Below, one piece after another: positions 36,909-45,499 of a stretch of DNA of 64,000 nt (positions are counted from its first letter, which is position 1; every line of letters begins with the position of its first letter). This DNA comes from Dysgonomonas sp. 216 (GTDB lineage: Bacteria > Bacteroidota > Bacteroidia > Bacteroidales > Dysgonomonadaceae). A program made the position numbers and the translations under genes. Location: positions 1-64,000 of the forward strand of contig NZ_QVMM01000017.1 of the NCBI RefSeq assembly GCF_010501065.1, given 5' to 3'. Below the pieces are notes generated by a model. It made no database searches and was not told the DNA's origin. It worked only from the letters and a program-made list of their open reading frames with translations.

Positions 36909-37496
36909 ATGAAAATAAGTATTGTAAAAATTATATTATTAATATTATCAGTATCTACTTTACAGACTTGTACTGTATTATCTGTTTTTTTTAGGCCATC
37001 AGGATTCATTTATAAATATGATGGAAAATATACTAGCTTGGATACATTAATTGACATTGATGGCTATTATAAAAGTAATGAACCGATACTTCAATTGTAT
37101 CCTTCACATAAAACCCAGATACCTCTTTATTCGTGCATAATGTTTTATAGAGATGGCCTAGTGTGCTGTTCTTCAACAGGAACACCATATGAATCATTCA
37201 AAGATGGGCTATATCCTGTAGGATGGGGCACTTATATTATAATGGGGGACACTATTAAATGTCAATTTATACCTAAAGAGTCTGTAGAAAACGGAGCACC
37301 TATTACAAATCGTAATTTTTTAATAGTTTCAATTAGTGAACTTAAAGAAATTTGTCCAGTGCACCTGAATGATGATAATTATTCATTTCATCCATTAGAA
37401 AACCGTATAGATTCGACCAATTGGTTGTTAAAGAAAAAATGGTTTTGGGAGAAAGATGCTTATGAAAAATATAAAGAAAAATTAAAGCAGGAATAA
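36909..37496 (+). CDS. lipoprotein, candidate immunity for the displaced tip
   Basis: This encodes 195 aa. The N-terminus MKISIVKIILLILSVSTLQTC ends in a lipobox Cys (residue 21). The mature part holds several aromatic, Cys and Trp positions (for example GWGTYIIMGDTIKC) but no known motif. It starts two bases after the cassette stop. Its last codons overlap the start of a 158-bp repeat copied from the main RHS gene, so a later insertion joined here. Confidence 0.6.
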   Translation: MKISIVKIILLILSVSTLQTCTVLSVFFRPSGFIYKYDGKYTSLDTLIDIDGYYKSNEPILQLYPSHKTQIPLYSCIMFYRDGLVCCSSTGTPYESFKDGLYPVGWGTYIIMGDTIKCQFIPKESVENGAPITNRNFLIVSISELKEICPVHLNDDNYSFHPLENRIDSTNWLLKKKWFWEKDAYEKYKEKLKQE

Positions 37497-37644
37497 ATGT
37501 AACCACACAAGGAGTAGCAAATGTGATTTCGGGTAATAAATTCTTTGACGGATGGGCTGTTAACGCAGGTATAGGTTTTGCCCAAGGAGCAAATTCCGGA
37601 TATCAGTTGTCAAAAAAGAATGGGCTAAATTATTGGTGGGGAAA
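37487..37644 (+). repeat. 158-bp direct repeat, copy B, before the second displaced tip
   Basis: This copy opens the second displaced cassette and overlaps the final bases of the lipoprotein gene. Together with copy A it would allow homologous recombination that deletes about 3975 bp and fuses the second tip to the main RHS gene. Confidence 0.9.
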
Positions 37645-38143
37645 GAAGGTTATGGATGGTAGAACTCAATGGTCTTTTTTTACGTCTGAGAAACCATATT
37701 TTTCTTCTCGACTTTCTATTAAAAGTGTTTCTGTTACAGGTAAGAATGTTTGTATTCCTGAAACTTTATTTGAATTGGAAAAATCTAAAGGAGGAACACG
37801 TACTCTTGAAGACTTTAAGAAAAGTACAAACTGGAAAGAAGATGTTGGCGTAGTTTTAAATAAAGACAAAGAATCATACAGTAATTTTATTGCCAAACAA
37901 GGATTTGAAAATGAAGTGTTAAATGTAGATGATATAGGAAATGTAGCTTTCGTGCAAAGCGTAACTGATAATAATCAAAATATCACTATTGTTTACGAAC
38001 GAGATGGGATAAGACATGCTATAAATGCAAGAGGAGTTGACTTTTATCGAAGTGGTAAAACAAAAATTTTAGGCAGAGAGGAAAATCTTTGGTTGAAAGA
38101 TTTAAATAGTCGAGAAAGAACATATTATTTTCTAATAAAATAA
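37523..38143 (+). CDS. second displaced RHS C-terminal cassette with a new toxin domain
   Basis: This encodes up to 206 aa from a GTG, though the frame is open from 37487 through copy B of the repeat. After the shared linker (ending NYWWGKK) the sequence is unlike the main tip. A Cys in NVCIPETLFELEKS and a His in IRHAINARGVDFY could form a papain-like Cys/His pair, but this is only a visual resemblance. Like the first cassette it lacks a natural start and is probably silent until recombined. A signal-peptide-bearing frame follows 18 bp later. Confidence 0.6.
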   Translation: MISGNKFFDGWAVNAGIGFAQGANSGYQLSKKNGLNYWWGKKVMDGRTQWSFFTSEKPYFSSRLSIKSVSVTGKNVCIPETLFELEKSKGGTRTLEDFKKSTNWKEDVGVVLNKDKESYSNFIAKQGFENEVLNVDDIGNVAFVQSVTDNNQNITIVYERDGIRHAINARGVDFYRSGKTKILGREENLWLKDLNSRERTYYFLIK

Positions 38144-38160
38144 ACTATTAATCATATGAT

Positions 38161-40668
38161 ATGAAAAAGATATTTATTATAAGTCTGATGTGCTGTATAC
38201 ATTTTCATATAGCTGGACAATATAAAAATATAGACAGAATTAATGATTATTATCAATTAATAAATAAAAACCAGATAATTGATTCATTAGTAAAAAAAAG
38301 TTTAAGTACATATAAACTATCTTATAGTTATAAATCTTTAAATATTTCAGAGGATTCATTGATGCGAAAACATACTAATGAATTAACAAATATACAAAGT
38401 AATGCTTCAATTATTGTATTTATGCCTATCGTAGAAAATGCACAAGAGTATACTTTAAAAAAAAATATTTATAATTTTATTTATATTGATACGGTGGATA
38501 TTCGAATCAAGTATTACTACTTAGAAAATAGAGAAGAAATAATTCTAACTAAAGAACATTTTTTATATAAAAATAACAATTTCATACCCGATGGCTTGAA
38601 AGTGCTGAATGCTTGTTGTGGGATAGGACAGATAACGAAATACCTGTTGGATAAAGGCCTATCAGTCGAAGGATTCGATATTGATTCTGAACTCGTGGAC
38701 ACTTGCAGTATCTTATATCCGCAGGCAAAGTTCTATCAATACGACTACATGGATAAAGTCAGCGAAAAACGTTGGGACTTAATTGTTGCTAATCCGCCGT
38801 TTGAGAAACAGCTCATGAAAGGCTTTGCGTTGTGGTTAGAAACAGTATTGACAAAAAACGGAAAAGCCATATTTATGATTCCCTCGGGCTATCTTGATAA
38901 AAATCATTCGAAAGAGCTAATGTCGGCATTGAACAGATTTAACTGTCAGCATTGGGAGAAAGTGGAAGGATTGAAATATCCCGCTGAAATCATTATCATG
39001 GGACTCGATTCAGATATAGACAACGATAACAAAGAAAATAACATTATAAAAAATGAACTTATGAAAGCAGATGACGTATTATTGGTTGGTTTGGATAAAA
39101 TAACTCCGAACCCCTTAAATCAACGAAAAAGAATTAATAAAGAAGAACTGGAAGAACTTGCTCAAAGTATAAGAGAGCACGGTTTATTACATCCCATAGC
39201 ACTGCGGGAGAAAGATAATGGCTATGAAATAGTTTATGGCGAAAGGCGGTATCGGGCATATCTGCTAAATGGAGAAACAACAATACCCGCTATAATAAAG
39301 CAGCTCAGCGATAGTCAAGTGTTGGAAATAGTTTTGGCCGAAAACATTATACGCAAAGACCTGTCTGTAATGGAAGAATCCGATGCTTTCCAGCAATTCC
39401 TGGATTCGGGTAATTATACTATTGAGGATGTGTGCACCAAATCCGGGAAAAGCGATTCGTATGTACGCAACAGGTTAAGGTTACAGAATATTATAGATGA
39501 GTTCAAAGTATTGTTGGATAATGAAGAAATCGCTATCGGAATAGGCTTTGAATTGTCTAAATATGCGAAAAGTACCCAGAAGCATATATACAAGGAGCAT
39601 TTCATCCATGATGACAATACGAATTGGAAGGAGCTGGGAGTAAAAGATTTTACAGGGCGGATAGAACGTTTATATACAAACGACCTTACCAAGTTCAATT
39701 TTGATAAAAGCGAATGCGAATCCAGCCAGTTTAATACAGCCTTGTATGAGCTATTCCCGACTAAGAACGGACGTTGTACAAACGGGGACTGCCTGCTGGC
39801 TAAAAAGAATAAATACACGGCAAGCTTTTGTGTTGCCGCATCAGAGAAATACCCTCACTTGGCAATTTGTATAGCTCCTTATGATAAGTTGAACGATGAA
39901 GTCAACAATAGCCTTCAGGAGCAAGGGATCGAAGTTGTAGCTATTAAAACCGAAGAATATCCCCAAAAGCCTCAAAAACCGGAAAGAACTGATTTTTCAA
40001 CAGAAGAAGAATTCAATATAGCAATGGGGGAGTATACAATTGATGATATGGGCTATGCCTCGGATATGGATGAAATTGAAGCAAAGGTGCAGTCGGGAGA
40101 GTACAGACGTGTCGTTTATATCGGCGATAATAACCCCAAGTTATGTTATGCCCGTGTAGACCCAAAAGAGAAGACCGAAGACCCGAAAGAAAAGCTTATC
40201 CGACAAGATGAGGCGAATAAAGAGAATGTTACAAAAGGGACAGCCAAAGAAATTATGCAGTTATTGCAATCCCTTGAAATATCAACACCTGCATTTTCTG
40301 CTTTTGAAGAAGGAATATTGCTGTTTATGATGCTCGACAGCCTGAACTGGAAGCATTATCCTTTAATAGGAATAGATAATAAAGAGAAACGATCTTTAAC
40401 GGATGAAGAAAAATATAAGATTATGAAAGGAGCGACTCCGGAACAAATCCTTATAATTAAGCGTGATTTTATCATTCGGAATATAGGGAATCCGTCAGCA
40501 TCAAAATATGCTTTGTTGTTACTGATGGAGTTTTCTAAACTTCATTTTCCACAGGAAACAGCTGACCTGACAAGGAAACATTTGGATATATACAACCAGA
40601 AAAAGCAGAAGCTACAGGAACAAATGAATAAACTGAAAGCCAAACAGCCGGAGCATCGGCTTTGTTAA
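38161..40668 (+). CDS. chimera: exported immunity-like N-terminus fused to methyltransferase-ParB protein
   Basis: This encodes 835 aa in one unbroken frame. Residues 1 to about 141 have a signal peptide (MKKIFIISLMCCIHFHIAG) and Lys/Tyr-rich sequence like the nearby immunity candidates. At about 142 (nt 38584) it changes to LKVLNACCGIGQITKYLL, an SAM-binding motif I, with ANPPF as motif IV (about 215). A ParB/Srx-type domain follows (about 305-440; GERRYRA), then an uncharacterised C-terminal half with CTNGDC. The methyltransferase part seems to lack its normal N-terminal region. Such MTase-ParB proteins are typical of conjugative elements. A signal peptide on a DNA-modifying protein makes no sense, so this is probably a deletion fusion. 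Confidence 0.75.
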   Translation: MKKIFIISLMCCIHFHIAGQYKNIDRINDYYQLINKNQIIDSLVKKSLSTYKLSYSYKSLNISEDSLMRKHTNELTNIQSNASIIVFMPIVENAQEYTLKKNIYNFIYIDTVDIRIKYYYLENREEIILTKEHFLYKNNNFIPDGLKVLNACCGIGQITKYLLDKGLSVEGFDIDSELVDTCSILYPQAKFYQYDYMDKVSEKRWDLIVANPPFEKQLMKGFALWLETVLTKNGKAIFMIPSGYLDKNHSKELMSALNRFNCQHWEKVEGLKYPAEIIIMGLDSDIDNDNKENNIIKNELMKADDVLLVGLDKITPNPLNQRKRINKEELEELAQSIREHGLLHPIALREKDNGYEIVYGERRYRAYLLNGETTIPAIIKQLSDSQVLEIVLAENIIRKDLSVMEESDAFQQFLDSGNYTIEDVCTKSGKSDSYVRNRLRLQNIIDEFKVLLDNEEIAIGIGFELSKYAKSTQKHIYKEHFIHDDNTNWKELGVKDFTGRIERLYTNDLTKFNFDKSECESSQFNTALYELFPTKNGRCTNGDCLLAKKNKYTASFCVAASEKYPHLAICIAPYDKLNDEVNNSLQEQGIEVVAIKTEEYPQKPQKPERTDFSTEEEFNIAMGEYTIDDMGYASDMDEIEAKVQSGEYRRVVYIGDNNPKLCYARVDPKEKTEDPKEKLIRQDEANKENVTKGTAKEIMQLLQSLEISTPAFSAFEEGILLFMMLDSLNWKHYPLIGIDNKEKRSLTDEEKYKIMKGATPEQILIIKRDFIIRNIGNPSASKYALLLLMEFSKLHFPQETADLTRKHLDIYNQKKQKLQEQMNKLKAKQPEHRLC

Positions 40669-40842
40669 AAATAGGTCGATTTTCGTTTGTAAATGTAAAT
40701 ATTTAATCAAACGATTTAATAAATTATAAATATGCGATTAGTTTTTTGAGACATTAAAAGAGGAGAAGAAAATCACTGCAAATTTTGGCAAAAAAGTTAA
40801 GCTATCCTTTAACTGGCAAATTTCATTGGCAACAAAAGAAAA

Positions 40843-40872
40843 AAGCAGTTGCGAATCTTCGTAACTGCTTCA
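40843..40872 (-). terminator. terminator after tRNA-Asn
   Basis: A 13-nt inverted repeat (40843-40855 with 40858-40870, one mismatch) is followed on the minus strand by a run of T. It lies just past the tRNA 3' end. Confidence 0.75.
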
Positions 40873-40880
40873 TTTTCTTG

Positions 40881-40954
40881 CTCTTCCTCTTGGACTTGAA
40901 CCAAGGACCCTCTGATTAACAGTCAGATGCTCTAACCGACTGAGCTAAGGAAGA
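40881..40954 (-). tRNA. tRNA-Asn(GTT)
   Basis: This 74-nt tRNA has acceptor TCTTCCT pairing with AGGAAGA, discriminator G and no encoded CCA. The D arm is GCTCAGTCGGTTAGAGC. The anticodon loop CTGTTAA gives GTT, and the T arm holds GGTTCAAGTCC. The toxin/mobile island ends about 210 bp past its 3' end. Confidence 0.95.
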
Positions 40955-41166
40955 ATTAGCTTTTGTTTTTAAAAGCGTGACAAAAGTAGAGCATATTTCC
41001 GAAATATGCAATATATTTGCGTAAAATTATTGAACGAATTTTATATAAAAATGCAATTAAGGTTGAAAACAATGGCATTTTGGGGTTTGAATGTAATTTT
41101 TTACGAAACTTTGTAAGACTAAAAATATTTCTTATAGTATAAAAATCAAAATATTTTAATTTAATT

Positions 41167-42045
41167 ATGAAACGCATTATTACCTTAATGGCAATAGCTT
41201 TATTTGCAGTGAGTGGGTTTGCTCAGGATATAGATAAAAAAGAAGTAAAACCTTGGGAACTGAAAGGGGTAGCCGGGCTGAATTTCTCACAAACATCATT
41301 ATCAAGTTGGTCGGCGGGAGGAGAGAACTCTTTAGCCGGAAACGCTTATCTTAACGGGTCGCTGACTCACAAAAGAGGAAACTGGCTTTGGGTAAATAAT
41401 CTTGCTTTAGAATATGGTTTAACAAATACAAAATCGCAAGGCACTCAGAAGTCTACCGATAAAATTGAGCTTTCGACACAAATCGGTTATTCTACCGATA
41501 ATAAATGGTATTATACTGCAATGGCAGACTTTAAGTCGCAATTTGCCAAAGGTTATAAATATCCCGATAAGGATAATTATATTTCGAGGTTTATGGCTCC
41601 GGGATATTCAAACCTGTCGTTAGGTGCCGAGTATCGTCCGAATGATAATTATTCGGCATATTTTTCGCCAATAGCAGGAAAATTAACCTTTGTTACCGAC
41701 GATTCGTTATCGAATAAGGGTGCATTTGGTGTCGATCCGGGCGATCATTTTAGAGCAGAGATGGGGGCTTATTTAAAATTAAAGGCTCAAAAAACATTGA
41801 TGGAAAACGTAACCCTTATATCGAAAGCCGATTTTTTTACTGCTTATGATAGTTCTTTCGGAAATGTGGATGTAGAATGGGATGTTTTGATAAATATGAA
41901 GATTAATAAATTTCTAACAGCAAGCATAAATACTACATTGAAATACGACGACGATGTTAAATATGTAGACGATGAGGGTAACCCTAAAGGTCCTCGTGTT
42001 CAGTTTAAAGAGATATTAGGTATAGGACTTGCCTACAATTTTTAA
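41167..42045 (+). CDS. DUF3078 outer-membrane-like protein
   Basis: This encodes 292 aa with signal peptide MKRIITLMAIALFAVSGFAQ. The mature part is a run of amphipathic strands ending in F (IGLAYNF), typical of a beta-barrel. The opening WELKGVAGLNFSQTSLSSWSAGG matches DUF3078 proteins of Bacteroidetes. Its function is unknown. It lies 24 bp upstream of menA, so the pair may be one transcript. Confidence 0.8.
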   Translation: MKRIITLMAIALFAVSGFAQDIDKKEVKPWELKGVAGLNFSQTSLSSWSAGGENSLAGNAYLNGSLTHKRGNWLWVNNLALEYGLTNTKSQGTQKSTDKIELSTQIGYSTDNKWYYTAMADFKSQFAKGYKYPDKDNYISRFMAPGYSNLSLGAEYRPNDNYSAYFSPIAGKLTFVTDDSLSNKGAFGVDPGDHFRAEMGAYLKLKAQKTLMENVTLISKADFFTAYDSSFGNVDVEWDVLINMKINKFLTASINTTLKYDDDVKYVDDEGNPKGPRVQFKEILGIGLAYNF

Positions 42046-42069
42046 AGAAGAACAAGTCTGCAGCTCAAA

Positions 42070-42975
42070 ATGGCAAATATAAGATCTTGGATTTCGGCAC
42101 TTCGCCCACGCACATTGTTTCTGGCTGTTGCTACAGCTTTGTGTGGAAGCGGAATAGCTTATTCGTCAGGAAAATTTAGTGTAGCCGTATGCATATTAAC
42201 AATGCTTACGGCTACTGTTTTGCAGTTGTTGTCGAATATGGCAAACGATTTTGGCGACTTTGAACATGGAACCGACATTACCGGCGAAAGGGTTGGCCCT
42301 CAACGTTCGCTTCAAAGCGGTGCTATTTCGCCCAAGCAAATGAAGATTGCCATAATTATTGCTATCGTTATTGCCGCAATCACGGGGTTGTGCCTCATTT
42401 ACATAGCATCGCAGTTTATGCCCATCGAGCAGATTCTTCTGTTTTTATTGCTTGGGGTGGCTTGTATTATAGCAGCTATTAAATATACGGCAGGAAAAAA
42501 TCCGTATGGTTATAGAGGCTTGGGCGACATCTTTTCGTTTGTTTTTTTCGGTCCGGTGTCGGTTGTTGGTACTTATTTTCTTCATACCCACGAATTTGTT
42601 TTTCAGCCTTGGCTTCCGGCTCTTGGTTTGGGCTTTTTTACCGTGGCGGTGTTAAACGTAAATAATATGCGCGATATGGAGAACGACCGCAAATCGGGCA
42701 AAATAACAATAGCTATTAAACTAGGGTTGAAGAAAGCAAAACAATACCACGCATTTTTAACTATTGGCGGCATTGCCTGCTTTGTTTTCTACAATGTAAT
42801 ATATACCGATGCTTGGTATAATTGTTTGTACTTTGTTGTTTTTCTGTTGTTTATAAAAATATTGTTCGATATTTTCAAGACAAAAGAAAACCGTTTGCTC
42901 GATCCGTATCTTAAATACACATCAATGTCGGCTTTCTTTCTGTCTATACTTTTTTGTATCAGTATCAACCTCTGA
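42070..42975 (+). CDS. menA: 1,4-dihydroxy-2-naphthoate octaprenyltransferase MenA
   Basis: This encodes 301 aa with eight to nine membrane helices. The UbiA-family first Asp motif is NMANDFGDFEHGTD, and the second is NNMRDMENDRKSGK. It attaches a polyprenyl chain to DHNA in the inner membrane, making demethylmenaquinone for anaerobic respiration. MSAFFLSILFC is the last helix. It ends directly against the convergent lipoprotein gene with no bases between the stops. Confidence 0.92.
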   Translation: MANIRSWISALRPRTLFLAVATALCGSGIAYSSGKFSVAVCILTMLTATVLQLLSNMANDFGDFEHGTDITGERVGPQRSLQSGAISPKQMKIAIIIAIVIAAITGLCLIYIASQFMPIEQILLFLLLGVACIIAAIKYTAGKNPYGYRGLGDIFSFVFFGPVSVVGTYFLHTHEFVFQPWLPALGLGFFTVAVLNVNNMRDMENDRKSGKITIAIKLGLKKAKQYHAFLTIGGIACFVFYNVIYTDAWYNCLYFVVFLLFIKILFDIFKTKENRLLDPYLKYTSMSAFFLSILFCISINL

Positions 42976-44415
42976 TTAAGGTACCGTCGGAGTCCATTCA
43001 TAACAGCCTATATCCGGTCCTTCGTCCGAAATACGTGATACTCCCAGCATATCGGTAGTCCAAGTTTCTATTTTATACCTGTCTCCTTTGTTGATTGCCG
43101 GAGATATCGAATCCGGTTCGAAGTTGTAGTAGTAGTTGTTGTTTTTATCCACATCCTTAAATTCGGGATCTACATTCCAAACAGTGTTGACGTCAATTGC
43201 GTCATCTTCTCCGTTTACCTTTATCAGGCAGTTGCTTGTCAGTCGGTTGAATATTATTGACGTGTTGGGGCTTTTTTGTTCCTTAAAATGACGTCCGAAA
43301 CCTTTTCCGCTGATAATAGAGTTTACAAATTCGCATCTGATAAGGGGGGCAGCTTCTTTATTGTCGTTTATATTGCCAACTGTTAAAGCAGGTCCGCGGC
43401 TCGAACCGAGTCTTCGCCACTCCATGTAGTTCGCTAATGTGCAATGCAAGAAATAATAGTCACCTCCTATTAGTTTCATTACTGTTGCACCCGAGTTAGA
43501 GAATAGCGAGTTGTAGCCTTCGATCTTGCAATTCTGAGCATAAATGCCATCGGACGAAGTGTTATGAATAATTGAGTTAATGAATATTGCTTTTTGTTCC
43601 GACAGGTTCGATCGCTTAAAAACAATTCCGTTTACCGAGTTTCTTAAATGAAAGTATTCGAAATGGTTGTTAAAGCTAAGCGAATCGACTTCGATGCCTC
43701 GCCACTGACCGGGAATACGATCGTAGGGGACAGTAGAAAATAACCAATCGGTTCTGTCGCCTCTGAATGTCACAGGTTGTTCGAGCGTTCCGTGCACATT
43801 AATGCTGCCGTAAACCTTTACACCTGCGTTTTCGTGGAAAAACAAACGTGTATTGCGCTCGAAATAGGCAGTCGCATTTTTGTTTATAACGAGCGAGTCG
43901 AATACTATAATGGGTTTTTTGCTTGTAAAGATGGTATCTTGTTCTATTATATTGCCACGCATAATAAATGCATCTTGCCCGAAGGCTTCGAGCTGCATAT
44001 ATTTTATATTTCCGTTGTATTCAAATTTTATAGAGTCTCTGATGAGTAAGGGACTGTCAGAATTCTGGGGGTCAACAGTAACTTCGATCAGTATATACAT
44101 ACTATCCTTTTTCAGTAGCTCTACATTGTGAACCTTGTCGCCACTGTAAGGTGGCACTTTTATCCGAAAGCCCGATTCTCCGGCTCCCATAAGTTCAATG
44201 GTGCTAAAAGTCAGGCTATTGCTGTTTCGGTTGTAAACTTTTATGCGTTTTGTAGCCGACCCGAAAGTAGTGAATATAGTATCGAAGCTTATGGTATCGG
44301 CAACAAATTCGATTTTCAGGTTAGGGTCGGACGAAAAATCTTCATCTTCGTTGATACATGATATAAATGCTGACAATGTTACTGATAAAAGCAGTATGTA
44401 TTTATAAATTTTCAT
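42976..44415 (-). CDS. right-handed beta-helix lipoprotein
   Basis: This encodes 479 aa from ATG 44415. An in-frame ATG at 44442 would place nine extra residues before the signal and is less likely. MKIYKYILLLSVTLSAFISC ends in a lipobox Cys and is followed by acidic INEDEDF, an export-type signal. From about residue 180 on, repeated turns (for example HFEYFHLRNSVNGIVF and FINSIIHNTSSDGIYAQNC) indicate a parallel beta-helix. The C-terminus GPDIGCYEW is common to this family. It may bind or cleave polysaccharide, but no catalytic residues are evident. Confidence 0.75.
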   Translation of the reverse strand: MKIYKYILLLSVTLSAFISCINEDEDFSSDPNLKIEFVADTISFDTIFTTFGSATKRIKVYNRNSNSLTFSTIELMGAGESGFRIKVPPYSGDKVHNVELLKKDSMYILIEVTVDPQNSDSPLLIRDSIKFEYNGNIKYMQLEAFGQDAFIMRGNIIEQDTIFTSKKPIIVFDSLVINKNATAYFERNTRLFFHENAGVKVYGSINVHGTLEQPVTFRGDRTDWLFSTVPYDRIPGQWRGIEVDSLSFNNHFEYFHLRNSVNGIVFKRSNLSEQKAIFINSIIHNTSSDGIYAQNCKIEGYNSLFSNSGATVMKLIGGDYYFLHCTLANYMEWRRLGSSRGPALTVGNINDNKEAAPLIRCEFVNSIISGKGFGRHFKEQKSPNTSIIFNRLTSNCLIKVNGEDDAIDVNTVWNVDPEFKDVDKNNNYYYNFEPDSISPAINKGDRYKIETWTTDMLGVSRISDEGPDIGCYEWTPTVP

Positions 44416-44589
44416 TTTTCTGGTTAATCTGGTTAATCGCACACTTCATCAAATTGAGCATGCTTGTCGGGTTATAGGTTTTTCTCTGTCGTTGTTATTT
44501 ATTTCTATCTTCATTTTACTCATTTAGGTATGTTTCCAATAGAACATTCCTATGTATAACAAACGAACAAATATCTGGTTTATTTTTAT

Positions 44590-44610
44590 AAAACCTGACA
44601 ATTCTGACAG
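44590..44610 (+). repeat. dispersed CTGACA repeat, copy 2
   Basis: AAAACCTGACAATTCTGACAG differs from the other copies only in the three to four spacer bases. It is followed by a T-run. Confidence 0.6.
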
Positions 44611-44780
44611 TTTTTTGTTTTTTGCATTATAAAGATACTAATTAACGGGGAGTTATTTTATTCTTCGTTTTTTTCTCCTTATTCGGAGATACAGCAATTT
44701 TCGGACACTTATAACCTTACGCCTAATCTGTTGTAATTCTATTTGTGTAGAATAGCTTCTCTTTTATAATGTGCTGTAGC

Positions 44781-44818
44781 GCATATAAATTATAAAACCT
44801 GACACATCTGACAGCTTT
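44781..44818 (+). repeat. direct repeat flanking a GC-rich element, left copy
   Basis: This 38-bp unit contains CTGACA repeat copy 3 (44794-44814) and matches 45340-45377 at 34 positions. Confidence 0.65.
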
Positions 44819-44839
44819 ATCGTTTTTTTTAATTATACT

Positions 44840-45260
44840 TATTAATTAACTGCCGCGCATCTTACCGATGCTTGCCTTCGTTAATTTTGAGTCGCCTCCG
44901 CTCCTCGATCGTTGTTTGCCTTGATGCAAAACGAACCAAAATCAAGACTGCGCCTGTTGTGCGACCCGCTGTTTAGCTTGTTCACTGAACAAAAAATAAC
45001 TCGCACAGAATATTGTGCAGACTTTTAAGTCAGGCTATGCTCAAACAGCTTTTTGTTCCGGGCGTTCACTTCGCTAAGCGGGTACCCCGCACATACGGCG
45101 AGGTCGGTCCTTTTTGCGAAGCATTGTCTGAGAGCGGCCTTAGCTTCGACGGACAAAGCCTGCAATGCTGTCCCCAAGAAGGTATAGCCGCAAAATGCCT
45201 TTTTGATTCCTTTTGCGGCATAGGGCAAAAGGAATGCAAGTGATCTTCGATCACGCGCAG
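44840..45260. other. GC-rich, hairpin-rich intergenic element
   Basis: The base composition is visibly richer in G and C than the AT-rich surroundings. Several short hairpins are seen: GTTCACTGAAC, GCACA/TGTGC, GCGGGTACCCCGC, CCTTTTGC/GCAAAAGG and GTGATC/GATCAC. Frames on both strands (for example 45025-45279) have no recognisable domain or codon bias, so I read them as chance. With the flanking direct repeats it looks like an interspersed repeat or a MITE-like unit. It lies within a gene-free kilobase (44416-45499). Confidence 0.5.
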
Positions 45261-45339
45261 TAACAGTAAAAGAGTACAATTAAACAGAATACTTATTCTG
45301 TCAATGTAGAATTAGGCGCAATTCACAATGCGATAAAAA

Positions 45340-45377
45340 GCATATAAACCGTAAAACCTGACACACCTGACAGCTTT
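45340..45377 (+). repeat. direct repeat flanking a GC-rich element, right copy
   Basis: The unit starts GCATATAAA and contains CTGACA repeat copy 4 (45353-45373). It has the same orientation as the left copy, 559 bp away. Confidence 0.65.
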
Positions 45378-45499
45378 TGTGTAATACATATCAACAACTG
45401 TTGCCTGTTGATTTGGGGCAATTGTAGCAGAGCGAATGTCTTAAAAATAAAGAGATAAATATGATGAAATAATATACTAAAGTTTTATTCGGGTAATAT

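Noticed and set aside
45013..45279. Overlapping frames on both strands in the GC-rich element
   Set aside because: They have no signal, motif or codon bias; the composition and hairpins explain the open frames.
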